From positions 62,001 to 126,000 of the forward strand of contig NZ_JAMRXH010000003.1 of NCBI RefSeq assembly GCF_023740735.1: a stretch of DNA of 64,000 nucleotides. Reading direction: 5' to 3'. A program made the position numbers and the translations under genes. Below, one piece after another: positions 1 to 8,638 of this stretch. Every line of letters starts with the position of its first letter. The first letter of the stretch is position 1. Origin of the DNA: Nocardia sp. CDC159 (GTDB lineage Bacteria; Actinomycetota; Actinomycetes; Mycobacteriales; Mycobacteriaceae). Under the pieces are notes generated by a model. That model worked only from the letters and a program-made list of their open reading frames with translations. It had not been told where the DNA came from and made no database searches.

Positions 1-235
1 GGCGCTGCACGATCTGGCCCTGGCCGACCGGTACTGCGATCGAGTCATGGTGGTGCACAACGGAACCGCCGGTCCGCTGGGGCCGCCGGAGATCGCGCTG
101 GATCCGGTGGTTCTGGCCGAGGTCTTCCAGGTGCGGGCCGCGCGGGTGCGACATCCCGGGACCGGGCAGATCCATCTGCTGCTGGGCGCGGAACGGCCGG
201 ACGGCCGGACGGAATTTCGAGAGGAGACGGGATGA
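1..235 (+). CDS. ABC transporter ATPase, C-terminal end (siderophore/B12-type import)
   Basis: Only the last 77 residues are in the window; the open frame begins at base 2 and ends at a TGA at 233-235. The visible part starts with the H-loop (ALHDL), followed by the usual C-terminal strand (DRVMVVHNG) and a short tail, as in FecE/BtuD/FhuC-like cytoplasmic ATPases of iron-siderophore or cobalamin importers. It overlaps the next gene by four bases (ATGA), so the two are translationally coupled, and the binding-protein neighbour supports the import role. Walker A, Walker B and the signature motif lie outside the window, so the family is inferred from the H-loop and context. Confidence 0.8.
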   Translation, partial: ALHDLALADRYCDRVMVVHNGTAGPLGPPEIALDPVVLAEVFQVRAARVRHPGTGQIHLLLGAERPDGRTEFREETG

Positions 236-1257
236 AACGATGGGTTTCGACCTTCGGCGTGCTGGCGGCGGTCCTGACGGTCGCCGGATGTGGCGGCTCG
301 CCCACCGCGGCGGGAAACCTCACCGTGCGGAACTGCGGGCAGGAGGTGCGCTTCCCCGCGCCCGCGAAACGGCTGTTCGTCAATGACGGCAATCTGATCT
401 CGATGGCCCTGGCGCTGGGCGCCCAGGATTCGGTGGTCGCGGTGTCGAGCATGCAGCGGGATGCGGATACGCTGCGGCGGCACTACGGTCCGGCGGTAGA
501 TGGGCTGAAACAGGTTGCGCCGGAATATCCCTCGCGCGAAACCGTGCTGGCCCAGCGCCCGGACGTGATGGTCGCCGGATGGGGCTACGGCTACGACGAG
601 ACCCGCGACCTCACCCCGGACTCGCTGCGCACCAACGGCATCGCCGGATATGTGCTCACCGAGAGCTGCCGTCAGCGCGATGGCGAGAAATCGCGCGGCG
701 TCGTCGACCCGTGGTCGGCCCTGCGCACCGATCTGACCAATCTCGGCGCGATCACCGGCCGCACCGACCGCGCCACCGAACTCGTCACCGATCTGGACCG
801 GCGTCTCGAGGCGCTGAGCCAGGCGCCGCATGCCGAGCGCAGACCCACCGTGTTCGTCTTCGACAGCGCCTCCGACACCGTGTTCTCCAGCGGCAAATTC
901 GGTGCGCCGCAGGCGATTCTGGAGGCGGCGGGTGCCCGCAACGCCCTCGACGACGTGGCCGACACCTGGACGGCGGTGTCGTGGGAGCGGCTGGCCGCCG
1001 CCGATCCGGACGCCATCGTCTTCGTCGACTATCCGCCGCAGAGCTATGCCGAGAAGCTGGCGGCGCTGCGGGCCAAGCCGGGGATCAACCGGCTGCGGGC
1101 GGTCACCGAGCAGCGCTTCTTGAATCTGCCGTATGCGATGTGGACCAGCGGACCGCTCAATATCGATGCCGCCGAGCAGATCCGCGTCCAGCTGGAGCGG
1201 TGGAATCTGGTGCCGCCGTCCGGAATCCGGCCGCGGGCCGACGACGCGGTGCGCTGA
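232..1257 (+). CDS. Iron-siderophore/cobalamin-type ABC substrate-binding lipoprotein
   Basis: 341 aa. The N-terminus is a lipoprotein signal (KRW, hydrophobic stretch, lipobox VAGC with Cys20), so the protein should be anchored outside the membrane. The body looks like the FecB/BtuF/FhuD class: an early strand RLFVNDGNLISMALALGA, a central ETVLAQRPDVMVAGWG stretch and a late WERLAAADPDAIVFVDY segment separated by a long helix. Its ATG overlaps the stop of the ATPase gene, so it belongs to the same operon. The ligand cannot be read from sequence; ferric siderophore, heme or corrinoid are all possible. The next gene is convergent and ends 2 bp away. Confidence 0.8.
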   Translation: MKRWVSTFGVLAAVLTVAGCGGSPTAAGNLTVRNCGQEVRFPAPAKRLFVNDGNLISMALALGAQDSVVAVSSMQRDADTLRRHYGPAVDGLKQVAPEYPSRETVLAQRPDVMVAGWGYGYDETRDLTPDSLRTNGIAGYVLTESCRQRDGEKSRGVVDPWSALRTDLTNLGAITGRTDRATELVTDLDRRLEALSQAPHAERRPTVFVFDSASDTVFSSGKFGAPQAILEAAGARNALDDVADTWTAVSWERLAAADPDAIVFVDYPPQSYAEKLAALRAKPGINRLRAVTEQRFLNLPYAMWTSGPLNIDAAEQIRVQLERWNLVPPSGIRPRADDAVR

Positions 1258-1259
1258 CT

Positions 1260-2405
1260 TCAGCGGGAGGCGGCGGACTGGGTGCTGTCGACCTGGCGGA
1301 TGAACGGCACGATCTGCTGGGCGATGACCGTGTTGTACTCCCCGGGCTGCTGCCTCGGATTGGCGTGGCCGGTGGTGCGGGTCAGCACCACCAGCAGCGT
1401 GCCGTCGATGCCGCCGACCCGATCGATCAGCACCTGATGGGTGTAGACGGGGTCGACGATCGAATCGCGCTCGGGGTCGTGCGGGCGGATGAACGCGATT
1501 GCCGGGCGCGGCTTTCTGTCCGCGGGCTTGGCCAGCGCCCGCAGATCGTCGACCGCACCGCCCGCCACGATCGCCTTGAACTGCGCCTCGATCAGGCCGT
1601 TACTGGCGACGTCGGAGTTGAAGACCTTCTGCTCCAGCACATCCGACACCGTGCGCCACAACCGGCCCGCGCGGATACCCGGCGGCACGCTGCCGTAGTC
1701 CACGAATCGCTCCCTGCGGGCATAGGTCTCGACGAGCAGACGCATCGTGCGGCTCTCCCGCACACCGGGCATCCAACCGGTCCACCGCAGCAATTCCTCG
1801 CCCTTGTCGCGACTCTCGGGACGCACGGCGCCCAGATTCACCGGCGTGCAGTCCAGCAGCACCGCCGAGAGTTTCTTGGTGCTGCCGGTGTGCACATGCT
1901 TGCCGATCTCGAGCGCGATCACCCCACCCATGCTGTGCCCGACCAGCACGATGTTATCGATCCCGGCGGCCTCGGTGACCTTGACGATCAGGTCACCGAT
2001 CACCTTGGTGTCGATACCGGTGTTGTCGTAACGCACCGCCCACACCGAGCCCAACTGGGTCAGCGACGGCAGCGCGCGGGCGGTATCGGAGGCATCGAGC
2101 GAACCGAGCCCGACCAGATCGAATACCGCGGTATCGCGCAGCTGCGGGCTCGCCGGGGCCGCGATGGGCAGTACGGCCGGTTCGGTACGGGCCAGCCGGG
2201 CCCGCTCGGGCTCGACATCCCCCGCCCAGTACTGAGCGAACAACGTGCCAACGATCAGCGGAATCAGCGCCGACCGCAGCAACACCAGCCGAGTACGCCG
2301 GAGAATCCGCCAATCATGCCCGAGCCGCGTCTCGGCCAAGCGCGCCTGCCGCCGCGCATCGTCGTAATCCGCGACGGTGGACGGGTGCCGGTCCTGGTAA
2401 AGCAT
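1260..2405 (-). CDS. Membrane-anchored alpha/beta hydrolase
   Basis: 381 aa from the chosen ATG. A short basic cytoplasmic N-terminus is followed by one membrane segment (about 35-55, LVLLRSALIPLIVGTLF) and an extracytoplasmic alpha/beta-hydrolase domain with nucleophile elbow GHSMGG. A candidate acid lies in a late strand (FIRPHDPE) and a candidate His in TTGHANPRQQ. The start at 2405 is preferred because TACAGT lies 8 nt upstream, a leaderless arrangement; an in-frame GTG at 2573 would add 56 residues translated from a hairpin-rich region, which looks unlikely. Substrate unknown. It is transcribed away from fecB and downstream of bioD. Confidence 0.72.
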   Translation of the reverse strand: MLYQDRHPSTVADYDDARRQARLAETRLGHDWRILRRTRLVLLRSALIPLIVGTLFAQYWAGDVEPERARLARTEPAVLPIAAPASPQLRDTAVFDLVGLGSLDASDTARALPSLTQLGSVWAVRYDNTGIDTKVIGDLIVKVTEAAGIDNIVLVGHSMGGVIALEIGKHVHTGSTKKLSAVLLDCTPVNLGAVRPESRDKGEELLRWTGWMPGVRESRTMRLLVETYARRERFVDYGSVPPGIRAGRLWRTVSDVLEQKVFNSDVASNGLIEAQFKAIVAGGAVDDLRALAKPADRKPRPAIAFIRPHDPERDSIVDPVYTHQVLIDRVGGIDGTLLVVLTRTTGHANPRQQPGEYNTVIAQQIVPFIRQVDSTQSAASR

Positions 2406-2491
2406 CCCCATCCACTGTAAGAGCACCAACGCCCGAAGATCATCCCCTCCGCCCCCGACTCGAGTTCGCCCAGCGAGGGGCGGAAAGAAAT

Positions 2492-2526
2492 CCCCGCCGT
2501 GCATCGCGCTGCGCTGCACGGCGGGG
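2492..2526. repeat. Perfect 12-bp inverted repeat (hairpin A)
   Basis: Arms at 2492-2503 and 2515-2526 are exact reverse complements around an 11-nt loop, tcgcgctgcgc. The loop is itself the reverse complement of the loop of hairpin B at 2631-2665. The element lies upstream of the hydrolase gene and downstream of bioD. Confidence 0.7.
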
Positions 2527-2630
2527 AACAAGGTGGGCAGCGCCACGACCGGGAACACAACGGAAAACGGCACGATGTCTCAGCGAGCGGCCTTCGCTTA
2601 CACCGCAGAACGGCGCGGCCTTTTTGTTTT

Positions 2631-2665
2631 CCCTGTCATGCGGCGCAGCGCGATGCATGACAGGG
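2631..2665. terminator. Perfect 11-bp hairpin B just after bioD
   Basis: Arms 2631-2641 and 2655-2665 flank a 13-nt loop, ggcgcagcgcgat. On the minus strand the hairpin begins one base after the bioD stop codon, a typical place for an actinobacterial terminator without a U tract. Its core is an inverted copy of the core of hairpin A (16 of 17 bases). Confidence 0.55.
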
Positions 2666-2666
2666 A

Positions 2667-3347
2667 TCAGGTGAGATAACGAGCGGCCCAGTCGTTCTCG
2701 AACCAGGTCCGCGCCTCGGTGGTGAAGCGTTCGCTGGTCCTCCGCCCCGCCCCCTCCGGCACGATTCCGACCACGTCGACGCCGGTGACGGCGGGGAGGT
2801 CGGTGCGGTTGCATTCGGCGGCGAGGTCGGGGGTGGTGGGCCAGGAGCCGATGATCAGGCCCGCGCAGTGCAGGCCGTGGGTGGTGAGGGTGCGGGTGGT
2901 CAGTTCGGTGTGGTTGAGGGTGCCGAGGGTGGCGGTGGTGACGACCAGGACGGGGGCGTGGAGTTTTTGGGCCAGGTCCAGGAGGGTGAATTCGCCCATG
3001 CGGACCAGCAGGCCGCCCGCGCCCTCGACGAGGGTGAGGTCGGCGTCGGAGAGGGCGTCGATGGCGGCTACCGTCTCGGCGAGGGTCAGGAGCGGCTGGC
3101 CGCAGCGGCGGGCGGCCGTGTCGGGGGCCAGGGGGTCGGGGTAGCGGGCCAATTCGACGGTGCGGGTGACGCCGGAGAGGCGGCGCACCTCGGACAGGTC
3201 GCCGGGTTCGCCCGGGGCGACGCCGGTCTGGGCCGGTTTGCACACCGCGACCGAACGGCCGGACGCGCGGGCGACGGCCGCCAGTGCCGCGGTGGTCACG
3301 GTCTTGCCGACATCGGTGGAGGTGCCGGTCACGATGAGTACGGTCAC
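2667..3347 (-). CDS. bioD: Dethiobiotin synthetase
   Basis: 226 aa cytoplasmic enzyme that closes the ureido ring of 7,8-diaminopelargonate using CO2 and ATP, the third step of biotin-ring assembly. The P-loop GTSTDVGKT is at residues 8-16, followed by the conserved CKPAQTG segment and the EGAGGLLV motif, all typical of BioD. It starts with a GTG that overlaps the bioF stop codon (GTGA, 3344-3347), so it is translated coupled to bioF. Length is normal for the family. Expression is presumably controlled from the palindromic box upstream of bioF. Confidence 0.95.
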   Translation of the reverse strand: MTVLIVTGTSTDVGKTVTTAALAAVARASGRSVAVCKPAQTGVAPGEPGDLSEVRRLSGVTRTVELARYPDPLAPDTAARRCGQPLLTLAETVAAIDALSDADLTLVEGAGGLLVRMGEFTLLDLAQKLHAPVLVVTTATLGTLNHTELTTRTLTTHGLHCAGLIIGSWPTTPDLAAECNRTDLPAVTGVDVVGIVPEGAGRRTSERFTTEARTWFENDWAARYLT

Positions 3348-4495
3348 AGGGTCTCCTCCTCCGGGTATCGGTTCTGCGCCAACACTTCGGCGAGAACCGT
3401 TGCGATGGTGTCCATTTCGGCATCGGTGAGATCGGCGCGGGCGGTCAGGCGCAGCCGCGAGGTGCCCTCGGGCACCGATGGCGGCCGGAAGCAGCCGACG
3501 CTCAGGCCGCGCGTCCGGCAGGTCTGGGCGGCAGCGTAGGCACGCCGGGCCTGCCCCAGCACGACCGAGACGACCGCCGAATCCGGTCGCGGCACAGCGG
3601 CGATCCGGGCGATCTCGGCGGCGCGGGTGAGCACCCGGGTGGCCATCTCGGGTTCGCGCCGCAGCAGGCGCAGCGCGGCGCGGGCCGCACCGACCGCGGC
3701 CGGCGCGAGCCCGGTGTCGAAGATGAAGGTGCGCGCCGCGTCGATTAGATGCGCCCGCACCCGCTCATCGGCCAGCACCACACCACCCTGCGCCGCAAGG
3801 GCTTTCGACAGCGTGGCGGTGATCACCACATCCGGCTGACCAGCCAGTCCCATCTCGTGCACCAGGCCGCGCCCGCCCGCACCACGCACGCCGAGACCGT
3901 GTGCCTCGTCGACGATCAGCACCGCGCCGCGGGCGCGCACCACCCGGTGCAGCTCCACCAGCGGCGCGAGATCACCGTCGGCGCTGAACACCGAATCGGT
4001 CACCACCAGCGCCCGCTGCTCGGCGCGCCCGGCCAGCAGCCGGTCCACCGCCTCGACATCGCCGTGCGGCGCGATCTCCACCCGAGCCCGCGACAGCCGG
4101 CAGGCATCGACCAGCGAGGCGTGGCTGCCAGCATCCGACACCACCAGCGCACCCCGGCCCGACAACGCGGTCACCACTCCCAGATTGGCGGCGTACCCGG
4201 AGGCGAATACCAGCCCCGACCGCGCACCCACGAACTCCGCGAGTTCGGCCTCGAGCTCCTCGTGCTCGGTGGTCGTGCCGGTCACCAGCCGCGATCCGGT
4301 CGATCCGGTTCCCCACTTGCGCACCGCCTCGACCGCACCCTCGGCCACCTCGGGATGCCGGGAAAGGCCCAGGTAGTCGTTCGAGGCCAGATCGATCAGC
4401 CCGGTCTCCGGCGCCCGCGCCCGCAGCTCCCGCCGCAGCCCCGCCCGCACCCGCTCGGCGGCCCGCGCGTCCAACCAGCTCAACGGATCACTCAC
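3344..4495 (-). CDS. bioF: 8-amino-7-oxononanoate synthase
   Basis: 383 aa PLP enzyme joining pimeloyl thioester and L-alanine in the first committed step of biotin-ring synthesis. Characteristic segments are [16 protein letters not shown] near the N-terminus, [21 protein letters not shown] and the PLP-lysine region [13 protein letters not shown] (Lys about 231). The GTG start at 4495 matches the family N-terminus; the longer open frame upstream is antisense to the monooxygenase gene. A TATGCT -10 box lies 8 nt upstream, so the mRNA is probably leaderless, and the 17-bp palindrome at 4510-4526 abuts that box. It forms an operon with bioD. Confidence 0.95.
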   Translation of the reverse strand: MSDPLSWLDARAAERVRAGLRRELRARAPETGLIDLASNDYLGLSRHPEVAEGAVEAVRKWGTGSTGSRLVTGTTTEHEELEAELAEFVGARSGLVFASGYAANLGVVTALSGRGALVVSDAGSHASLVDACRLSRARVEIAPHGDVEAVDRLLAGRAEQRALVVTDSVFSADGDLAPLVELHRVVRARGAVLIVDEAHGLGVRGAGGRGLVHEMGLAGQPDVVITATLSKALAAQGGVVLADERVRAHLIDAARTFIFDTGLAPAAVGAARAALRLLRREPEMATRVLTRAAEIARIAAVPRPDSAVVSVVLGQARRAYAAAQTCRTRGLSVGCFRPPSVPEGTSRLRLTARADLTDAEMDTIATVLAEVLAQNRYPEEETL

Positions 4496-4503
4496 AGGTC
4501 GAG

Positions 4504-4526
4504 AGCATACTTGAACGGCGTTCAGG
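4504..4526 (-). promoter_or_regulatory. bioFD promoter with BioQ-type operator
   Basis: On the minus strand a near-perfect palindrome, TGAAC-N3-GTTCA core with extended arms (4510-4526), is followed directly by TATGCT (4509-4504) and, 8 nt later, the bioF GTG. The operator would block polymerase. The same core, TGAACGCCGTTCA, stands upstream of bioA. From memory it resembles the box recognised by BioQ, the TetR-family biotin regulator of corynebacteria and mycobacteria. The box also covers the stop codon of the monooxygenase gene. Confidence 0.75.
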
Positions 4527-5667
4527 GGCAAGTGGCGGGGAGTTCCGGGCGCCAACTCGCGGTCGGGCCGACGCCACGCAGGGCGAGGGCGGGCGGGACG
4601 AGACGAATGGCGCTGTCGCGCAGGAAGGTCGCGAACGGATGGGACCACTGGGCGACGACTCCGACGCGACGCGATCGGCGCGCGATGGCCTGGGCGCGCG
4701 GGCGGCGCAGGCGATCGTACGCGGCCAACCCGGCGTCCACGGGCCGGTCGCGCAGCAGGGCCGTGAGCGTGGCCGCGTCCTCCAGCGCCTGATTGGCGCC
4801 CTGGCCGAGATTCGGCGTCATCGCGTGCGCGGCGTCGCCGAGCAGCGCAACGCGTCGGCGCACGAAGGAGGGCAGATCCGGCAGATCGTAGATGTCGTGG
4901 CGGAGAACCGAATCGGGGTCCACCGCGTCCAGCAGGCGCGGAACCGGGTCGTGCCATGACCCGAAACGCCTTCGCAATTCCTCGAATTCGCCGCCCGCCG
5001 CCCGTCCACCCGCGGGTGCGTTCGCCGCCGCGAACAGGTAGAGGCGGCCGTCGATCAGCGGGGCGATGCCGAAACGCTCACCCCGACCCCAGCTTTCACC
5101 ACCACTGGCAATCCCCGTGACCGGTCGGGTCACCACGCGCCAGGTCGTGTAGCCGCAGTAGCGCGGCCGGAGAGCCCGCGGCCAGACCGCCGAGCGCACG
5201 GCGCTGCGAATGCCGTCCGCCCCGATCACCAGATCCGCGGAATCGGCGCCCGCGCTGTGCTCGACGGTGGCGCCACGCTCGTCGTCGATCACGGAGCGCA
5301 CGGTAATGCCCAGCCGCAGTGCGCCTGCCGGTAAGGCCGCGGCGAGGATGTCGAACAGATCGGCCCGATGAATCATCACCAGCGAGCCGTAGCGCCGCTC
5401 GAACTCGGCCGTATCGATCCTCGACAGCCACCGCCCCCGGGGATCGCGGATTCCGCCCGCCATCTCCGGCAGCCCGCGCCCCCGCACCCGCTCCCCCACC
5501 CCGAGCGCGTCCAGCGCCCGCAACCCGTTGGGCCACAGACTCAATCCCGATCCGACCTCCCCCACCACCCCGGCCCGCTCGAACACCCGCACCTCCCACC
5601 CGAGCCGCGCCAACCCGCTCGCCGCGGCCAACCCGCCGATGCCCCCACCCACCACGATCGCCCGCAT
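4522..5667 (-). CDS. FAD-dependent aromatic-ring monooxygenase (PHBH fold)
   Basis: 381 aa class A flavoprotein monooxygenase. The ADP-binding GGGIGGLAAA motif is at residues 7-16, a DG-type motif reads VIGADGIRSAVR, and the FAD-ribityl motif is LLGDAAHAMTPNLGQGANQALEDA. These proteins hydroxylate aromatic or polyketide substrates with NAD(P)H and O2; the substrate here is unknown. The ATG at 5667 has a GGAGG ribosome site and lies 70 bp from the divergent TetR gene, so it is the likely target of that repressor. Its stop codon lies inside the bioF operator. Confidence 0.88.
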   Translation of the reverse strand: MRAIVVGGGIGGLAAASGLARLGWEVRVFERAGVVGEVGSGLSLWPNGLRALDALGVGERVRGRGLPEMAGGIRDPRGRWLSRIDTAEFERRYGSLVMIHRADLFDILAAALPAGALRLGITVRSVIDDERGATVEHSAGADSADLVIGADGIRSAVRSAVWPRALRPRYCGYTTWRVVTRPVTGIASGGESWGRGERFGIAPLIDGRLYLFAAANAPAGGRAAGGEFEELRRRFGSWHDPVPRLLDAVDPDSVLRHDIYDLPDLPSFVRRRVALLGDAAHAMTPNLGQGANQALEDAATLTALLRDRPVDAGLAAYDRLRRPRAQAIARRSRRVGVVAQWSHPFATFLRDSAIRLVPPALALRGVGPTASWRPELPATCP

Positions 5668-5676
5668 GCCGCCTCC

Positions 5677-5711
5677 ACTACAGCTGTAGTTACACTTACT
5701 ACAGTTGTAGT
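5677..5711. promoter_or_regulatory. Two tandem TetR operators in the divergent promoter
   Basis: ACTACAGCTGTAGT (5677-5690) is a perfect 14-bp palindrome; ACTACAGTTGTAGT (5698-5711) is the same site with one central change. Their centres are 21 bp apart, two helical turns, so two repressor dimers could bind on one face. They sit between the monooxygenase (-) and TetR (+) start codons. Confidence 0.8.
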
Positions 5712-5738
5712 CCACCGAGCGAGATATGGGAAGCCACC

Positions 5739-6302
5739 GTGACCGACACCGCAGATCGCCCCACCCGCCTCGCCGACGCCGCCATCGAAACACTGGCCCG
5801 CCATGGCATGCGCGGTCTCACCCACCGCGCCGTCGACAAGGCCGCCGACCTCCCGGAAGGCTCCTGTTCGAACCACTTTCGCACCCGCGAGGCCCTGTTG
5901 GTCGCCGCGGTGACCCGCCTCGCCGAACTGGATACCGCCGAAATACGCGCCGCGGAAACGACATTCACCGACCCGGACACCGCGACCACGGCGCTGGCCA
6001 CCCTCCTGGACCGCTGGTTGACCACCGACCGCCACCGCATGCTGGCCCGCTACGAACTCTCCCTCGAAGCCACCCGCCGCCCCGAACTCCGAAACGCCTT
6101 GTCCACCAGCGGCGCCCGCCTGCGCACCCGCGCCGAGCAGGCACTGGCCGCCCTGGGCGCCGCGGATCCCGCGGCGACCGCCCCCACCTTCGTCGCCTGC
6201 CTGGACGGACTGATCTTCGATCGCCTGGCGGGCGCGGGCGACCCGACGACGAAGGACCTGCGCACCGCCGTGCACACCCTCCTGCGCGCCTTCCTCGCCT
6301 GA
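5739..6302 (+). CDS. TetR-family transcriptional repressor
   Basis: 187 aa. The N-terminal helix-turn-helix is of the TetR type (TLARHGMRGLTHRAVDKAADLPEGSCSNHFRTREALL, about residues 16-52 in this start). The rest is the alpha-helical ligand and dimer domain. The GTG at 5739 is chosen because it follows GGGAAG at a good distance and gives the family-normal N-terminus. It is divergent from the FAD monooxygenase with two matching palindromes between them, so it most likely controls itself and that enzyme. The inducer is unknown, possibly the enzyme substrate. Confidence 0.9.
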   Translation: MTDTADRPTRLADAAIETLARHGMRGLTHRAVDKAADLPEGSCSNHFRTREALLVAAVTRLAELDTAEIRAAETTFTDPDTATTALATLLDRWLTTDRHRMLARYELSLEATRRPELRNALSTSGARLRTRAEQALAALGAADPAATAPTFVACLDGLIFDRLAGAGDPTTKDLRTAVHTLLRAFLA

Positions 6303-6369
6303 GGCACCCGATCGGCGAGCCTCGCAGGAACTGTGCCCAGTCGCCAGAACTCACAGAATCCTCCTTCAC

Positions 6370-6383
6370 GAACACCGTTGTTC
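6370..6383. promoter_or_regulatory. GAACA-N4-TGTTC inverted repeat upstream of the secreted esterase
   Basis: A short perfect inverted repeat (5-bp arms, 4-bp spacer) lies about 45 bp before the esterase start, near possible promoter elements. It resembles an SOS box superficially but the spacing differs from the actinobacterial LexA site (GAAC-N4-GTTC). A regulator site is possible; none is assigned. Confidence 0.35.
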
Positions 6384-6428
6384 ATGTAGTGTGCGACACG
6401 CAGTTCCGTTCGCACACAAGGAGTTTCT

Positions 6429-7310
6429 GTGGCGTCCTCCCTTACGAAACGGCTGGCCGCGCTCTTGGGCGCATCCTGCGCGGCGTTCTCACTCGCGATA
6501 TCCGCGGCGGGTCCCGCCCGTGCCGACGACGAGCCCTTCGACAACCCGGACGGTGTGGCCGCCGCGTGTTCGACGGCACCGACCAATGGCACCAAGCAGA
6601 TCGACAACTTCGACGGTCGGCACTACCGCATCCGCGTCCCCGCCGGAATACCCGCCAGCGGCGCACCACTCGTGGTCGTCATCCACGGTGGCTACGGCTC
6701 CCCGCAGGGCATCGAATCCCAGTCGGGCTGGAACTCGATCGCCGATCAGAAGAAGGCTATCGTGGTCTATCCGCGCGGCAGCAAGCCGGAGAATTCGGGG
6801 TGGGGCTGGGACGCCGGGGCCAATGCCTACGACATCACCCATATCAAGAAGGTGGTGGCCGACGTTCGCGCGAAATACTGCGTGAACCCCAAACGCATTC
6901 ATCTGTCGGGCCACTCCAACGGTGGTCAGATGGCGTCCCGCGTCGCGTGCACGGAACCGGGCATCTTCGCCTCGGGCGCGGTCTACGCGCCCGCGCCCCC
7001 GCCCACGGGCTGCGACCCCTCGCGCGCGGTTTCCTGGGCGGTGTTCGCATCGGCGGATGACAGGACGGTCCTGGAACCCATCGCCTACAGCCATGTCATG
7101 TACTGGAGCTGGGAAAACCGCCCGTGCCAGAACGAGCGACCGGACGGCGGCACCGACGTCAAGGACTCCAAACGCTGGGATTGCGACGCCGGCACCCAGG
7201 TGGTGTGGCGCGTCTACAACGGCGGCAGTCATTCGTGGCCGACAGGCCCGCGACGTGACGAGATGCTGAACCGGATGTGGCAGTTGTTCCAGGCCTACCC
7301 GCGTCCATAG
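6429..7310 (+). CDS. Secreted PHB-depolymerase/feruloyl-esterase-type hydrolase
   Basis: 293 aa. A Sec signal peptide (about 1-32, ending ARA before DDEP) precedes an alpha/beta-hydrolase of the LpqC/poly-hydroxybutyrate depolymerase-like class. The oxyanion strand is VVVIHGGYG, the nucleophile elbow GHSNGG, and late segments FASADDRTV (Asp) and NGGSHSWPTG (His) would complete the triad. Several cysteines suggest disulfides in the exported protein. The GTG start is fixed by AAGGAG 7 nt upstream. Substrate unknown: an ester such as a polyester, cutin-like or feruloylated material is typical of the class. A strong hairpin follows the gene. Confidence 0.8.
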   Translation: MASSLTKRLAALLGASCAAFSLAISAAGPARADDEPFDNPDGVAAACSTAPTNGTKQIDNFDGRHYRIRVPAGIPASGAPLVVVIHGGYGSPQGIESQSGWNSIADQKKAIVVYPRGSKPENSGWGWDAGANAYDITHIKKVVADVRAKYCVNPKRIHLSGHSNGGQMASRVACTEPGIFASGAVYAPAPPPTGCDPSRAVSWAVFASADDRTVLEPIAYSHVMYWSWENRPCQNERPDGGTDVKDSKRWDCDAGTQVVWRVYNGGSHSWPTGPRRDEMLNRMWQLFQAYPRP

Positions 7311-7317
7311 CTCGATC

Positions 7318-7351
7318 GGGATCCACCGCCGCGAGGGGGGCGGTGGATCCC
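7318..7351 (+). terminator. 13-bp hairpin after the esterase gene
   Basis: gggatccaccgcc (7318-7330) pairs with ggcggtggatccc (7339-7351) around an 8-nt loop, beginning 8 bp after the stop codon. There is no T run, as is common for actinobacterial terminators. Confidence 0.7.
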
Positions 7352-7440
7352 GTAAGCGCGAGTGAGCTGCCACACACCCTGTCACATCGAGCGATCCCGC
7401 GCTGTCTTGTGGTCGAACCCTTGAACCGAAGGAGGACACC

Positions 7441-8622
7441 ATGGGTACCGATGTGATCGTGATCGGCGGCGGGTACGCGGGCGTGATGGCGGCCAATCGC
7501 CTGACCCAGCGTGACGATGTGACCGTCACCCTGGTCAATCCGCGGCCGAGCTTCGTCGAGCGAATCCGGCTGCACCAGTTGGCGGCCGGATCCCATGACG
7601 CGGTCGCCGAGTACCGGAAGGTGCTGGCCGAGCGGGTTCGGCTGGTGGTCGACACCGTGACCGGCATGGATGCGGCCGAGCGCGGTGTGAGCCTGGCGAG
7701 CGGCGGCACGCTCGACTACGACTATCTGATCTACGCCGTGGGCAGCGGCAGCGCGGACCCAGCCGTGCCCGGCGCGGCCGAATTCGCCTATCCGCTGGCC
7801 AGTTTCGAGCAGGCGCGGCGGCTGCAGCCGGTGCTCGACACCGCACCCGCCGACGCCGCGATCACGGTCGTCGGCGCGGGGCCCTCCGGTATCGAGACCG
7901 CCGCCGAACTCGCCGAGCAGGGCCGCCGGGTGACGCTGGTGTGCGGTGGGGTGCTCGGCCCGTACCTGCACCCGCGCGGGCGGCGCGCGGTGGCCGCGCG
8001 GGCGGCCAAGCTCGGGGTCACCGTACTCGAGGGCGGCGAGGCGAAGGTGACCGAAGTCCGGCGAGACGCCGTGCGGCTCAGCGGCGGTCATACGCTGCGC
8101 AGCGCAGTGACCATCTGGACCGCCGGTTTCGGGGTGCCCGATCTGGCGTCCCGCAGCGGCCTGCGCACCGATGCGCTGGGCCGCCTTCTCACCGACGAGA
8201 CGCTGACCAGCCTGGACGATCCACGCATCATTGCGGCCGGGGATGCGGCGGCCCCGTCGGATCTGCCGTTCCGGATGGGCTGTCAATCCGCGATTCAGTC
8301 GGGCCCGCAGGCCGCCGAGACGGTGCTCAGCCGAATCGCCGGTGCCGAACCCGCCCTCGTCGACGTGGGCTTCGCCGGTCAATGCCTCAGCCTGGGCCGC
8401 CACCACGGCCTCTTCCAGTTCTCCGACAAGCACGACACCGCCAGGCCCTACCACCTCGGCGGCCGCCCGGGCGCGCTGCTCAAGGAGATGATCTGCCGCA
8501 GCACCGTGTGGCAATTGGGTTACGAGGCCCGCAAACCCGGTGTGCGCACCTGGTGGGCCAAGGATGACAAGCGTCGGGAACTGCTGCGGCACAGGGGCAT
8601 CGAAGCCGCCCCCGCCCGCTGA
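7441..8622 (+). CDS. NDH-2-like FAD/NAD(P)-dependent oxidoreductase
   Basis: 393 aa. Two dinucleotide-binding folds are visible: FAD site IVIGGGYAGVMAANRL at the N-terminus and NAD(P) site ITVVGAGPSGIETAAELAEQG near residue 140. The second FAD motif is RIIAAGDAAAPSD near 260-272. Overall order and length fit type II NADH dehydrogenase/apoptosis-inducing-factor-like flavoproteins. I see no clear C-terminal membrane helix, so the electron acceptor is uncertain. The ATG has a strong GAAGGAGG site. The gene is convergent with bioA, ending 16 bp away. Confidence 0.85.
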   Translation: MGTDVIVIGGGYAGVMAANRLTQRDDVTVTLVNPRPSFVERIRLHQLAAGSHDAVAEYRKVLAERVRLVVDTVTGMDAAERGVSLASGGTLDYDYLIYAVGSGSADPAVPGAAEFAYPLASFEQARRLQPVLDTAPADAAITVVGAGPSGIETAAELAEQGRRVTLVCGGVLGPYLHPRGRRAVAARAAKLGVTVLEGGEAKVTEVRRDAVRLSGGHTLRSAVTIWTAGFGVPDLASRSGLRTDALGRLLTDETLTSLDDPRIIAAGDAAAPSDLPFRMGCQSAIQSGPQAAETVLSRIAGAEPALVDVGFAGQCLSLGRHHGLFQFSDKHDTARPYHLGGRPGALLKEMICRSTVWQLGYEARKPGVRTWWAKDDKRRELLRHRGIEAAPAR

Positions 8623-8638
8623 TGTGATCCCCCGGCGC

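Noticed and set aside
3344-4957. Longer 537-aa version of BioF
   Set aside because: The extra 154 residues are antisense to the monooxygenase gene; the GTG at 4495 with TATGCT upstream gives the normal BioF length.
6370-6383. GAACA-N4-TGTTC as a LexA SOS box
   Set aside because: Actinobacterial SOS boxes are GAAC-N4-GTTC; here the GAAC and GTTC halves are 6 bp apart, and the gene is a secreted esterase.
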